Source of the DNA: Pseudomonas fontis
GTDB taxonomy: Bacteria > Pseudomonadota > Gammaproteobacteria > Pseudomonadales > Pseudomonadaceae
DNA: 64,000 nucleotides
Direction: 5' to 3'
Assembly: GCF_028656955.1 (NCBI RefSeq)
Contig: NZ_JAMDGY010000056.1
Coordinates: 50,025-114,024 of the forward strand
The notes under the pieces are model-generated. The model was not told the DNA's origin and did no database searches. It worked only from the letters and a program-made list of their open reading frames with translations. Both the position numbers and the translations under genes were made by a program. This document shows positions 8,958 to 17,203 of the stretch, piece by piece. How positions within the stretch are numbered: the first letter of the stretch is position 1; the number at the start of each line of letters is the position of its first letter.

Positions 8958-10400
8958 TCAGCGTTGCGCTTGAGGCTCACCGACAACGACGGTGTTGCTG
9001 GCTTCGGCGCGTGGCGTGGTTGGCCAGGCGTTGAGGTCCAGGTCCAGGTCGCTGAACTTCGAGGCGTCGAACACCGGCTGCTTGACGCCGGCCTTGCGCT
9101 GCTCGTCGTAGTCGCGCATCACCCGCAGGCCGATCTTGAACAGCAGGGCCAGGGCGATCAGGTTGACGAACGCCAGGCAGGTCATGGTGATGTCGGCGAA
9201 GGCGAACACGGTGGACAGGTTCTGTACCGAACCCCACACCACCAGCGCCAGCACCAGGCCACGATAGATCATCAGCACCACACGGTTGCGGGTGAGGAAC
9301 TGCAGGCTGGTTTCGCCCAGGTAGTAGTTGTAGAGGATGCAAGTGAAGACGAACAGCGACAGTGCGACGCTGACGAACAGGCGGCCCCAGTCACCGACCA
9401 CGGCAGCCAGCGAGTTCTGCGTCAGCACGATGCCGTCGCCTTCGAAGCCCGGAGTGTAGAAGCCCGACAGCAGGATCAGCAGCGCGGTGCAGGTGCAGAT
9501 CACGAAGGTGTCGAGGAACACGCTGAACGCCTGGACCACACCTTGCGCGCCAGGGTGACGCACGGCGGCCACGGCGGCGACGTTGGGCGCACTGCCAAGG
9601 CCGGCTTCGTTGGCGAACACGCCACGCTTCACGCCCATGACGATGGCGCTGCCGAGCAGGCCGCCGAATGCCGGGTCAAGGCCGAAGGCGCTCTTGAAGA
9701 TGGTTTCCAGCATCGCCGGGACGTGCTCGATCTGGCTGCCGATCACGTACAGGGTGACGCCGATGTAGGCCAGGGTCTTGACCGGCACCAGCAGGTCGGA
9801 GACCGCCGCGATGCGCTTGATGCCACCAAGGAAGACGATGGCCAGCAACACGGCCAGGGCGATGCCGGTGTGCTCGGGGGCAAAACCGAAGGCGTTTTGC
9901 AGCGAGTGGGTCACGGTGTACGACTGCAGGCCGTTGAAGGCGAAGCCATAGGTCACCAGCAGCAGGATGGAGAACACCACGGCCATGCTCTTGATCTTCA
10001 GGCCATGCTGGATGTAGTACGCCGGGCCGCCGCGGTACAGGCCATCGCCGTCGGCGCGCTTGTAGACCTGGGCCAGGGTGCACTCGAAGAAGCTGCTGGA
10101 CATGCCGACCAGTGCGGTCACCCACATCCAGAACACCGCGCCCGGGCCACCCAGGGTCACCGCAATGCCGACACCGGCAATGTTGCCGGCGCCCACGCGA
10201 CCGGCCAGGCTGAGCATCAGCGCCTGGAACGAACTCAACTGGCCTGCCTGGCCATGCAGCGATTCCTTGAACACACTGAACATGTGGCGGAAGTGACGGA
10301 ACTGGACGAAACGGGAGCGGATGGTGAAATAGCTGCCCAGTCCGACGATAAGCACGATGAGGAGTTTCCCCGAAAGGAAATCATTGAGCGCTTCGAGCAT
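8958..10400 (-). CDS. Alanine/glycine:cation symporter (AGCS family)
   Basis: A 480-residue sodium (or proton)-coupled amino-acid importer of the inner membrane. I take the start at 10400 (MLEALNDFLSGKLL), ten codons inside the longest frame. About ten hydrophobic segments are present. The AGCS signature is clear: GAGNIAGVGIAVTLGGPGA followed by FWMWVTALVGMSSSFFE. The substrate is probably alanine or glycine; some homologues move other small amino acids. It is divergent from an XRE-type regulator across 176 bp, which suggests local control. A terminator hairpin follows the gene. Confidence 0.9.
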   Translation of the reverse strand: MLEALNDFLSGKLLIVLIVGLGSYFTIRSRFVQFRHFRHMFSVFKESLHGQAGQLSSFQALMLSLAGRVGAGNIAGVGIAVTLGGPGAVFWMWVTALVGMSSSFFECTLAQVYKRADGDGLYRGGPAYYIQHGLKIKSMAVVFSILLLVTYGFAFNGLQSYTVTHSLQNAFGFAPEHTGIALAVLLAIVFLGGIKRIAAVSDLLVPVKTLAYIGVTLYVIGSQIEHVPAMLETIFKSAFGLDPAFGGLLGSAIVMGVKRGVFANEAGLGSAPNVAAVAAVRHPGAQGVVQAFSVFLDTFVICTCTALLILLSGFYTPGFEGDGIVLTQNSLAAVVGDWGRLFVSVALSLFVFTCILYNYYLGETSLQFLTRNRVVLMIYRGLVLALVVWGSVQNLSTVFAFADITMTCLAFVNLIALALLFKIGLRVMRDYDEQRKAGVKQPVFDASKFSDLDLDLNAWPTTPRAEASNTVVVGEPQAQR

Positions 10401-10536
10401 GGTGGAGACCTCGATTCTTATTCTTTGCATGAAAGACGTAGGGACGGCGTCGATGCGCCGTGTCCGTGGGGCGCATGGTTGGCTATGACAAACATCGTTA
10501 CAATTTCGCGGGTTGCTCTGAATTGATGCGACTTGA

Positions 10537-10545
10537 TGCTAAACT
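10537..10545 (+). promoter_or_regulatory. Candidate extended -10 promoter for the XRE regulator
   Basis: TGCTAAACT (TGn plus a -10-like hexamer) lies 31 bp before the chosen ATG at 10577. No good -35 is visible. A start site near 10552 would exclude the two upstream in-frame ATGs as translation starts. Confidence 0.35.
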
Positions 10546-10576
10546 GGCGCCTTTCGCATCAGCCGGTACTGCCTCA

Positions 10577-11395
10577 ATGAGTGAATCCCTGGGCCTCAAC
10601 CTCAAATTGGCGTGCAGCCACTACCGCTCTATCTCGGAGGTTTGCCGGCAGCTGTCGATCAATCGGGGGCAGTTCAACAAGTACCTGAGCGGGCAGAGCC
10701 GTCCGACGGCTTACAACCTCAAGCGCATCGGTGATTTCTTCGGTGTGGAGGATTACGAGCTGGGTTTGCCGCCAGAACAGTTCGCCCGGCTGATCGGCGC
10801 GCGCAGTACCGCGCTGTCGCCGCAAGGGCAGGGCGACCCGCTGGTGGACCTGCTGCGGCCGCTGCGCGAACACGCCGGCAACCTGTCGCGCTACTGCGGC
10901 TACTACTTCGAATATTCCAACTGCATGTCGGTGCCGGGGACCATCCTGATTTCCCTGGTGCACCTGCGCGAAGAGCGCGGCACTTACCTGTTCGAGCGCC
11001 AGGAGCGGCAGGAGCGCTTGAGCAGCACCGATGTGCAGGGCGAGGACTGGGTGCGTTGTCGCTACCTGGGGGCGGCGTTCCAGTTGCAGGATCGGTTGTT
11101 CCTGATGGACTACGAGTCGCTGACGGTGAACGAGATGAGCCAGACCATTCTCATCCCCAGCTTCAAGAGCCGCATCACCCGCCTCAACGGCCTGAAGACC
11201 GGCGTGTCCAGTGGCGACCGGCGGACCCCGGCCTGCACCCGCGTGGTCTGGGAATACCTCGGCGCGGAGATCAACCGGATCAATGCCTACCGCCAGGTGA
11301 AGCTGTATCAGCCCGATGACCCGCGCATCGATGACGATGTGCGCGAGCGCCTGAACGTCGGGCCGATCAGCAACGGCTTGTTCGAGATCGAGTGA
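10577..11395 (+). CDS. XRE-family helix-turn-helix transcriptional regulator
   Basis: A 272-residue DNA-binding regulator. The helix-turn-helix lies in about residues 10-60 (SISEVCRQLSINRGQFNKYL, then a PTAYNLKRIGDFFGV recognition and scaffold helix). The remaining ~210 residues form an undefined domain that may sense a ligand. The ATG at 10577 is preferred because the helix-turn-helix follows directly and a possible extended -10 sits just upstream. In-frame ATGs at 10460 and 10526 are alternatives. Divergence from the AGCS symporter suggests that it controls amino-acid uptake, which is inference only. It ends 6 bp from the convergent hydrolase gene. Confidence 0.8.
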   Translation: MSESLGLNLKLACSHYRSISEVCRQLSINRGQFNKYLSGQSRPTAYNLKRIGDFFGVEDYELGLPPEQFARLIGARSTALSPQGQGDPLVDLLRPLREHAGNLSRYCGYYFEYSNCMSVPGTILISLVHLREERGTYLFERQERQERLSSTDVQGEDWVRCRYLGAAFQLQDRLFLMDYESLTVNEMSQTILIPSFKSRITRLNGLKTGVSSGDRRTPACTRVVWEYLGAEINRINAYRQVKLYQPDDPRIDDDVRERLNVGPISNGLFEIE

Positions 11396-11401
11396 GCAGC
11401 G

Positions 11402-12247
11402 TCAGCCGAGGATGAATTCCGCCACGGTCTGCGCGACCTGATCGGCCACCTCCGGCGTGCCGCGCAAATGCGCGGCGATGCCGTGATCGCAGTCTGCGAG
11501 CAGCAGGCATTCCAGGTCGGGCGGCGGCACCGCGCGCAACAAGCCACGGGTGACTTCTTCAGGGATCGGGCTGTAGCGCTGCGCGCCGGCCAACCAGAGG
11601 GTGCCCGCCGAGGTGCCGGCGCCCTGGCCGAAGGTTTGCGAATTGAGCCCGTCGTATTCGCCCATCACCAGCAACACGCGGCCCTTGAACTGGTTCAGGA
11701 AGGCATAGCTGTCGCAGGCGAGAAACTCGTAGGGTTTGCTGATCGCCGCCTTGAACGCCGGGCCAAAAGGCGCGTTGTGCGCGGCATCGGGGTACACGGC
11801 CGGGCAGATCAGGATCAGCTTGTCCACAGCCGGCATCTGCGCCGCCAGCTTCAGCGCGATGGCCGCGCCCAGGCTGTGGCCGACCAACGTGGTGCACTGT
11901 GGGGCGATGTGCCGATGAAAGCGCAACGCCTCGTGCAGGTTGGTCGACAACGACGGTGCAACGGCCCCCGGCTCGCTGGCCAGGCTGTGCCCGGAGAGGT
12001 TGCCGGTCAGTGAGCCGATGCCCTGTTGTTGCAGGCGGTAGAGCAGCGGGTTGAGCCGGGTGAAGTCCGAGCGTGCGCCACCCACCACGAACAGCGGCGG
12101 CGCCTGCTCGGCATCGGCTACCAGCAGCCGTGCCTGCTGCTGGTAGCCGTCGAAGGCCTCGGTGATGAAACGCTCCGCACCGGGAGCAGGTTCGTCGTAT
12201 TGCCAGGTGGAGCGTTGCGTCGTGGTCGCTTCAGGGAGCATGGACAC
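11402..12247 (-). CDS. Alpha/beta hydrolase
   Basis: A 281-residue alpha/beta-hydrolase-fold protein. The nucleophile elbow GHSLG (in TLVGHSLGAAIALKLA) carries the likely catalytic serine. An acid is plausible in VMGEYDGLN, and the histidine in ADCDHGIAAHL near the C-terminus completes a triad. There is no signal peptide. Its start is 3 bp after the stop of the TSUP transporter gene, so it is the last gene of a three-gene minus-strand operon with a 2-oxoglutarate dioxygenase. The substrate cannot be deduced. Thioesterase or carboxylesterase activity is possible. Confidence 0.8.
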   Translation of the reverse strand: MSMLPEATTTQRSTWQYDEPAPGAERFITEAFDGYQQQARLLVADAEQAPPLFVVGGARSDFTRLNPLLYRLQQQGIGSLTGNLSGHSLASEPGAVAPSLSTNLHEALRFHRHIAPQCTTLVGHSLGAAIALKLAAQMPAVDKLILICPAVYPDAAHNAPFGPAFKAAISKPYEFLACDSYAFLNQFKGRVLLVMGEYDGLNSQTFGQGAGTSAGTLWLAGAQRYSPIPEEVTRGLLRAVPPPDLECLLLADCDHGIAAHLRGTPEVADQVAQTVAEFILG

Positions 12248-12250
12248 CGC

Positions 12251-13045
12251 CTAGAGGAACTGATGATGCAGCCATTCGCCGAGTGGGTTGCCTGCGCTGA
12301 GCAACAGCTTGAGGGCCATGATGCAGCACACGCAGACCAGCAGCGGCTTGATCAGTTTAGGACCGAAATGCACGGCGCAGCGTGCCCCCAGTTGCGCGCC
12401 GATGAACGCCGCGCAGGCCATCGCCAGGGCCAGTGGCCAGACAATCGCCCCACTCATTGAAAATACCGACAGTGCGCCAAGGTTGCACGCGGCGTTCAGC
12501 AGTTTGGCGTTGCACACGGCGCGCAGCATGGTCTGGCCGAGCAGGATCACGCAGGCGAGCATGAAGAACGAGCCCACGCCGGGGCCGAATATGCCGTCGT
12601 AGAAGCCGATCAGTGGGGCCACTGCCAGGCAGAACAGGCTGATCGAGATCTTGGCCTTGCGCGCATGTTCGTCCGGCTTGGGGCTGAAGGCGAAATAGGC
12701 CGCCACCAGGATCAGCAGGACCGGCACGCAGGCCTGCAAAAACTCCTTGGGCACCAGGCTGACCGACAGCGCCCCGAGGGCGCCCCCGGCAAACGACATG
12801 GCGGCCATGGGCAGGCCATTCTTCCAGTCGATCATGCCCTTGCGGGCAAAGGCATAGGTGGCGGACACCGTGGCCGAGGCGGCCTGGAACTTGTTGGTGG
12901 CGATGGCCGCCAGCGGGTCGATGCCGGCGACGAACAGCACCGGCAAGGTGATCAGGCCGCCGCCGCCGGCAATCGCGTCGAAGAAGCCGGCCATCAGCGC
13001 CACCGACGCCAGGGTCAGCAGCAGGGTGAGATCAATTTCCATCAT
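12251..13045 (-). CDS. TSUP-family (TauE/SafE) membrane transporter
   Basis: A 264-residue inner-membrane protein with about seven to eight hydrophobic helices. It carries the family hallmarks AGFFDAIAGGGGLITLPVL near the N-terminus and PLIGFYDGIFGPGVGSFFML in the second half, the two related repeats of TauE/SafE proteins. Family members export or import sulfite, sulfoacetate and other organosulfur or organic anions. Tandem ATG codons occur at the start and the first is used here; AAGGA lies about 10 nt upstream. It lies between a 2-oxoglutarate dioxygenase gene (20 bp upstream) and a hydrolase gene (3 bp downstream). The substrate is unknown. Confidence 0.85.
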   Translation of the reverse strand: MMEIDLTLLLTLASVALMAGFFDAIAGGGGLITLPVLFVAGIDPLAAIATNKFQAASATVSATYAFARKGMIDWKNGLPMAAMSFAGGALGALSVSLVPKEFLQACVPVLLILVAAYFAFSPKPDEHARKAKISISLFCLAVAPLIGFYDGIFGPGVGSFFMLACVILLGQTMLRAVCNAKLLNAACNLGALSVFSMSGAIVWPLALAMACAAFIGAQLGARCAVHFGPKLIKPLLVCVCCIMALKLLLSAGNPLGEWLHHQFL

Positions 13046-13064
13046 CTAGGGGGTTTCCTTGGGG

Positions 13065-14108
13065 CTAGCCGCGTACCAGCAGCGGGTCTTCGGTGATCAC
13101 CACCGGTTGGGCGAAGCGCGAATAGCCGAACAGGCGCACCAGCAGGCGGCGGTTGTCCTGGAGAATGTCGCGTCCGTGCAGCGCCCGGCAGTTGTTGACC
13201 AGTAGCGCGGTGTCGGGCTGCAGCACGAATGGCAGCGGCTCGGCCGCGCCGACCAGCGCCTGGAAGGCGTCGAAGGCGTTGGCGGCGGTGTTGCTGGCCA
13301 GGTCGTTGAGCGAAAAACGGTAGGAGTTGTAGCGCAGGCTGAAGCCGCCGTTGGGGTCGAACTGCAGCATCGAGGTGGCTTTGCCGGCCTCGCCTTGCCC
13401 GGCGACAAAGCAGTCGCTGCGGGTAAAGTCGAAGGAATCGGAGGTCAGCGCCAGGGCATGCAGGCTGCCGAGCTGCTCGATGATGCCGCGCAGCGGGATG
13501 ATCCGCGTCGGTTCGTTTGCCGGGTTCCAGCGCGCCGAGAGGATCAGCGCGGACGGTGCAGGGGACTGCCCGGCGCTGGCGATGACCGAGCAGTTGTACG
13601 GCGCTTCGGTGTGCGGGCCCAGGCGCAGGCCGGCGTGGGAGCTGAGCTCGACATGCGCGCTGCGGTCTTCATCGGCGCGGGCGACGCTGCCGCCGCCCTT
13701 GAAGTTGCCGACCAGGCGGGTCTGCTTGCCTTCGTTGTCGATATCGAAGGCAAACGCGCGGTAGCGCACCAGCTCCAGCAGCAATTGGTTGCGCGACGCC
13801 AGGTACAGGCAACGGTTGCTGCGCTCCAGCGTGGGCAGGTCGGGTAGTTGCTCGGGGATCGGGTCGCTGCCGGGGCACGGCATGTGCGAGCACATCAACG
13901 CCGACAATTGGCCATCGGCAAAGCGCTGCAGCGCGGCCAACTGGTGAGTTTCGAGGGTTTTTTCGATTCGCGAGGCCCAGAACCTGGCCTTGATGGCCAC
14001 ACCGGGTGCTTGCGGGCCGCCGAGGTCGGCGAGGTCCTGACTGGCGGCGGCGAGCGCTCGGGCCTGGTCTTGGTCGAAACTCAGGTACGCGACTTCCGAT
14101 TCCTGCAT
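13065..14108 (-). CDS. TauD/TfdA-superfamily Fe(II)/2-oxoglutarate dioxygenase
   Basis: A 347-residue non-haem iron oxygenase. The metal-binding motif is HTEAPY (an HxE facial pair), as in the clavaminate synthase, VioC and AsnO branch rather than the HxD of classical TauD. A distal block, LVNNCRALHGRDILQDNRR, supplies the third iron ligand (His), and the following Arg likely binds 2-oxoglutarate. The start at 14108 is chosen over 14117 because AAGGA lies 9 nt upstream of it, whereas the same AAGGA almost touches the first ATG. It is first in a minus-strand operon with a TSUP transporter and a hydrolase. The HxE branch often hydroxylates free amino acids, so an amino-acid-like substrate is a reasonable guess. 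Confidence 0.82.
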   Translation of the reverse strand: MQESEVAYLSFDQDQARALAAASQDLADLGGPQAPGVAIKARFWASRIEKTLETHQLAALQRFADGQLSALMCSHMPCPGSDPIPEQLPDLPTLERSNRCLYLASRNQLLLELVRYRAFAFDIDNEGKQTRLVGNFKGGGSVARADEDRSAHVELSSHAGLRLGPHTEAPYNCSVIASAGQSPAPSALILSARWNPANEPTRIIPLRGIIEQLGSLHALALTSDSFDFTRSDCFVAGQGEAGKATSMLQFDPNGGFSLRYNSYRFSLNDLASNTAANAFDAFQALVGAAEPLPFVLQPDTALLVNNCRALHGRDILQDNRRLLVRLFGYSRFAQPVVITEDPLLVRG

Positions 14109-14189
14109 GGGGAACATTCCTTGTTATTGATTTTACTTGGCAATCCCTGCCGGCCGGTTATCAGACGGAATGTCTGGCAGCCGGTAAGC

Positions 14190-14242
14190 GAATGAGCTAA
14201 CTATTCAACGCGGTAAATCCATTCGCGGCTGTCAGCTCATTC
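14190..14242. repeat. 9-bp inverted repeat in a divergent promoter region
   Basis: GAATGAGCT (14190-14198) and AGCTCATTC (14234-14242) form an exact inverted repeat with a 35-bp spacer. It lies in the ~296-bp gap between the divergent dioxygenase and sugar-nucleotide reductase genes. It could be an operator or a cruciform; no T-run follows. Nothing else is recognised in the gap. Confidence 0.45.
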
Positions 14243-14404
14243 CCGGCGCATTATAGGCAGTTTCCTAATTCGCGAAAGTGGCAAGCAAATGGCTTGATAT
14301 CGGCGCAGAAGTAGCGCCTTGCCGGGCCTGTGTTGGACTTCCCCTGCCGGAAACCGCAAAATGAATCCTTTCCTTCAATCGATCTGACCGGACCTGTTGA
14401 CTCT

Positions 14405-15289
14405 ATGCGAATGCGCCTGATGCTGTTGGGTGGTGGAAATGCCCTCGGGCAAGCGCTGATTCGCCTTGGGGCCGAGGAAGACATCGGCTTTCTGGCCCCG
14501 CGACCACCGGACCAGGGCTGGGATGCGGCGAGCCTGACCCAGCTGCTTGACGATACCCGCCCCGATGCCCTGATCAACCTGGCGTACTACTTCGACTGGT
14601 TCCAGGCCGAGGCGGTCAGCGAACAGCGCCTGGCCGTGCAGGAGCGCTCGGTCGAGCGTCTTGCCGAGCTGTGCCAGCACCACAATATTGTCCTGCTGCA
14701 GCCTTCCAGCTACCGGGTGTTCGATGGCTCGCGGGCCACGGCCTATAGCGAGAAGGACGAGCCGGTGCCGCTGGGTTCGCGCGGCCAGGCCTTGTGGCGG
14801 ATGGAGCAGAGCGTACGCGCGACGTGCCCGCAACATGTGCTGCTGCGCTTTGGCTGGGTGCTCGACGAGAGCATCGACGGCATCCTCGGGCGCTACCTGA
14901 CCCGTGCCGAAAAGCCCCAGGAACTGCTGCTGGCCGATGACCGACGGGGCAACCCGACGCCGGTGGACGACGCTGCACGGGTGATCCTCTCGGTGCTCAA
15001 GCAGCTCGATTGCGCTGCGCCGCTGTGGGGCACCTACCATTACGCCGGCAACGAGGCGACCACGCCGCTGGCGCTGGGGCAGGCTATCCTCACCGAGGCG
15101 GCGCAGTTGCACCCGCTGGCGGTCGAGGCGCCAACCCCGCAGGCCCACGCAGCCCGCTCGGATGCGGCAGAAGAGCCGCAGCATGCGGTGCTGGCCTGCA
15201 AGAAAATCCTGCACACCTTCGGCATCAAGCCGCGCGCCTGGCGTGCCGGCCTGCCGACCTTACTGGAACGATTCTACCGTCATGGCTGA
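14405..15289 (+). CDS. RmlD-like sugar-nucleotide reductase/binding protein
   Basis: A 294-residue extended short-chain dehydrogenase/reductase resembling dTDP-4-dehydrorhamnose reductases. The start at 14405 (MRMRLMLLGGGNALGQAL) places the Rossmann glycine motif at the N-terminus; the longer frame adds 25 unrelated residues. The region around LQPSSYRVFDG corresponds to the RmlD SSxxVFDG block, but with R in place of the usual tyrosine-proximal residue. The canonical YxxxK pair is not obvious, because RGQALWRMEQ replaces YGxTKxxGE. It may therefore bind rather than reduce its ligand. It overlaps the epimerase gene by 8 bp, and I recall the same pair next to oprG in P. aeruginosa (PA4069/PA4068). 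Confidence 0.78.
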   Translation: MRMRLMLLGGGNALGQALIRLGAEEDIGFLAPRPPDQGWDAASLTQLLDDTRPDALINLAYYFDWFQAEAVSEQRLAVQERSVERLAELCQHHNIVLLQPSSYRVFDGSRATAYSEKDEPVPLGSRGQALWRMEQSVRATCPQHVLLRFGWVLDESIDGILGRYLTRAEKPQELLLADDRRGNPTPVDDAARVILSVLKQLDCAAPLWGTYHYAGNEATTPLALGQAILTEAAQLHPLAVEAPTPQAHAARSDAAEEPQHAVLACKKILHTFGIKPRAWRAGLPTLLERFYRHG

Positions 15290-16211
15290 TGCTCCCATTC
15301 TGATCACCGGTGGCGCTGGCTTCATCGGTTCCCATCTCAGCGATGCGCTGCTGGAAAAGGGCTACGCGGTACGGGTACTGGACGACCTGTCCACCGGCAA
15401 ACGCAGCAACCTGCAAATTGATCATCCGCACCTGCAATTGCTCGAAGGCGATGTCGCCGACGCGGCACTGGTGGCCCGTGCGGCGGAAGGTTGCCAGGCC
15501 GTGGTGCACCTTGCGGCAGTGGCCTCGGTGCAGGCCTCGGTCGACGACCCGGTGAAAACCCACCAGAGCAACTTCATCGGCACCCTGAACGTCTGCGAGG
15601 CGATGCGCCTCAATGGCATCAAGCGGGTGGTGTTTGCCTCCAGCGCGGCGGTTTACGGCAACAATGGCGAAGGCGAGTCGATTACTGAAGACACCCTCAA
15701 GGCGCCGTTGACGCCTTACGCTGTGGATAAGTTGGCGGGTGAGCAATACCTGGATTTCTACCGTCGCCAGCATGGGCTGGAGCCGGTGGTGTTCCGCTTC
15801 TTCAACATCTTCGGGCCGCGCCAGGACCCCTCGTCGCCGTACTCCGGGGTGATCAGCATCTTTGGTGAGCGAGCGTTGGCCGGGCAGCCGATCAAGGTGT
15901 TTGGCGATGGCGAGCAGACCCGCGATTTTCTCTATGTCGGGGACCTGGTCACGGTGATGGTGCAGGCGCTGGAAAAAACCCAGGTTGAAGAGGGCGCGGT
16001 GAATATCGGCCTGAACCAGGCGACCTCGCTGAACCAGTTGCTGGAGGCATTGCGTGGGGTGGTGGGCAGCCTGCCCGAGGTGAGCTACGGGCCGGCGCGT
16101 TCGGGCGATATTCGCCATTCGCGGGCGAATAACGCACGGTTGCTGGCGCGCTTTGACTTCCCTGAGCCGACGCCGTTGACGCAAGGTCTGGCGCGACTGC
16201 TGGGGCGCTAG
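15282..16211 (+). CDS. NAD-dependent epimerase/dehydratase (UDP-sugar epimerase-like)
   Basis: A 309-residue extended short-chain dehydrogenase/reductase. ITGGAGFIGSHL at residues 6-17 is the NAD-binding motif. SSAAVYG carries the catalytic serine, and YAVDKLAGEQY carries the YxxxK pair. FFNIFGPRQDP and the downstream TRDFLYVGDLV block match UDP-glucose or UDP-GlcNAc 4-epimerases (GalE/WbpP type). The start at 15282 lies inside the upstream gene (8-bp overlap), so the two are translationally coupled and probably act on the same sugar nucleotide for a surface glycan. The exact sugar is not determinable. A REPIN and a bidirectional terminator follow. Confidence 0.88.
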   Translation: MADAPILITGGAGFIGSHLSDALLEKGYAVRVLDDLSTGKRSNLQIDHPHLQLLEGDVADAALVARAAEGCQAVVHLAAVASVQASVDDPVKTHQSNFIGTLNVCEAMRLNGIKRVVFASSAAVYGNNGEGESITEDTLKAPLTPYAVDKLAGEQYLDFYRRQHGLEPVVFRFFNIFGPRQDPSSPYSGVISIFGERALAGQPIKVFGDGEQTRDFLYVGDLVTVMVQALEKTQVEEGAVNIGLNQATSLNQLLEALRGVVGSLPEVSYGPARSGDIRHSRANNARLLARFDFPEPTPLTQGLARLLGR

Positions 16212-16224
16212 TTGCTCCTGATTT

Positions 16225-16320
16225 TGTAGCCGCTGCCGACAGGCTGCGCTGGAGCCCGCAAGGGCTTCCAAAGGCGGCGCCTGCTATGCAGGCGAGCGCA
16301 GCCTGACGGCAGCGGCTACA
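16225..16320. repeat. REPIN-like 96-bp palindromic element, copy 1
   Basis: The outer arms (26 bp each, from TGTAGCCGCTGCCG inward, and its mirror ending CGGCAGCGGCTACA) pair with one A:A mismatch at positions 15/82. Two inner hairpins follow: GAGCCC/GGGCTT and CGCCTGC-TAT-GCAGGCG. The same 96-bp unit recurs at 33570 and 41090. It lies between convergent genes, just before a terminator. Confidence 0.9.
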
Positions 16321-16357
16321 GGAGCAGCCACAGATGCCAATTGGCGCTGCATCCAGA

Positions 16358-16396
16358 ATAAAAAAGGCCGCGACGGTCACCCGTCGCGGCCTTTTT
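16358..16396. terminator. Bidirectional intrinsic terminator
   Basis: An 11-bp perfect stem, GGCCGCGACGG (16366-16376) with CCGTCGCGGCC (16381-16391), has a TCAC loop, with A5 on the left and T5 on the right. It serves the epimerase operon on the plus strand and oprG on the minus strand. Confidence 0.92.
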
Positions 16397-16410
16397 CATT
16401 CATGCCGTGA

Positions 16411-17094
16411 TCAGAACTTGTAGCCGATACCGACCATGTAAACCCATGGGTCGACGTCCACGTTCACCTTGGTCTTGCCCACGCCCAGCGCGCTCGGGCC
16501 GTCGATGGTGGCCTTGGTGTCGATGTCCACGTACCAGACCGCAGCGTTGACCAGGAAGTTGTCAGTCAGCATGTAGTCCATGCCCAACTGGCCTGCCAGG
16601 CCTATCGAGTCCTTCATCTTCAGGTTGCTGAAGCCCTGGGCTTTACGGTTGCTGCTCAGGTCTTCGTCAAAGAACATGGTGTAGTTCAGACCGATACCGG
16701 CGTATGGCTGGAATTTGGAAGTCGGCTCCATCGGGTAGTACTGCAGCGACAGGGTCGGTGGCAGTTGCTTGATGTCGCCCAGCTTGCCATCCAGGCCGGC
16801 GCCCAGGCCCTTGACGCCCACTTCGTGCTGGAATGGCGTGGCCGCCAGCAGTTCCAGGCCGATGTGGTCGGTCAGCATATAGGCGAAGGCCAGGCCCAGC
16901 TGAGTGTCGCTGGTCAAGGTTGCCTTGGTGCCCGACGCCTTGACGCCGTCGAGTTTGATCTCGCCGCTGTCTTCGTTGGGAGCCGTGGTGATCGCCCCCG
17001 CACGCAGGATGAAGTCACCCGCCTGGTGGGCGTGGGCAACAGGGGCTGCAAGCGCCAGGGCAATGAGCGAGGCGCTGAGCAAGGACTTGTTCAT
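16411..17094 (-). CDS. oprG: Outer-membrane protein OprG (OmpW family)
   Basis: A 227-residue eight-stranded beta-barrel of the OmpW family. The signal peptide runs MNKSLLSASLIALALAAPVAHA, cleaved before HQAGDF. FILRAGAITTAPN is the typical first strand, and the C-terminus ends YMVGIGYKF with the terminal aromatic needed for barrel assembly. The start at 17094 is chosen because it begins the signal peptide; the longer frame adds 13 codons. OmpW/OprG proteins move small hydrophobic molecules or small amino acids across the outer membrane. Location beside the epimerase pair and zinc operon matches P. aeruginosa PA4067 as I recall it. A candidate ANR site lies upstream. Confidence 0.9.
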   Translation of the reverse strand: MNKSLLSASLIALALAAPVAHAHQAGDFILRAGAITTAPNEDSGEIKLDGVKASGTKATLTSDTQLGLAFAYMLTDHIGLELLAATPFQHEVGVKGLGAGLDGKLGDIKQLPPTLSLQYYPMEPTSKFQPYAGIGLNYTMFFDEDLSSNRKAQGFSNLKMKDSIGLAGQLGMDYMLTDNFLVNAAVWYVDIDTKATIDGPSALGVGKTKVNVDVDPWVYMVGIGYKF

Positions 17095-17132
17095 GGAAGC
17101 TCCCAAAGGACATTTAGAATTTAATGTGTCCA

Positions 17133-17174
17133 ATGGTAAGCAGGCGGCTACCGGGGAATCTTGACGCAGCTCAA
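17133..17174 (-). promoter_or_regulatory. Candidate ANR/FNR-type box and -10 for oprG
   Basis: TTGACGCAGCTCAA (17161-17174) has the TTGA-N6-TCAA core of ANR/FNR sites, with both inner positions off consensus. On the minus strand a TACCAT -10-like hexamer lies at 17133-17138. A start near 17126 would put the box at -41.5, the class II activator position. From memory, oprG in P. aeruginosa responds to anaerobiosis. Confidence 0.45.
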
Positions 17175-17203
17175 TGAAAGCTCAAGCGCCTGGGCGCGGC
17201 CAA

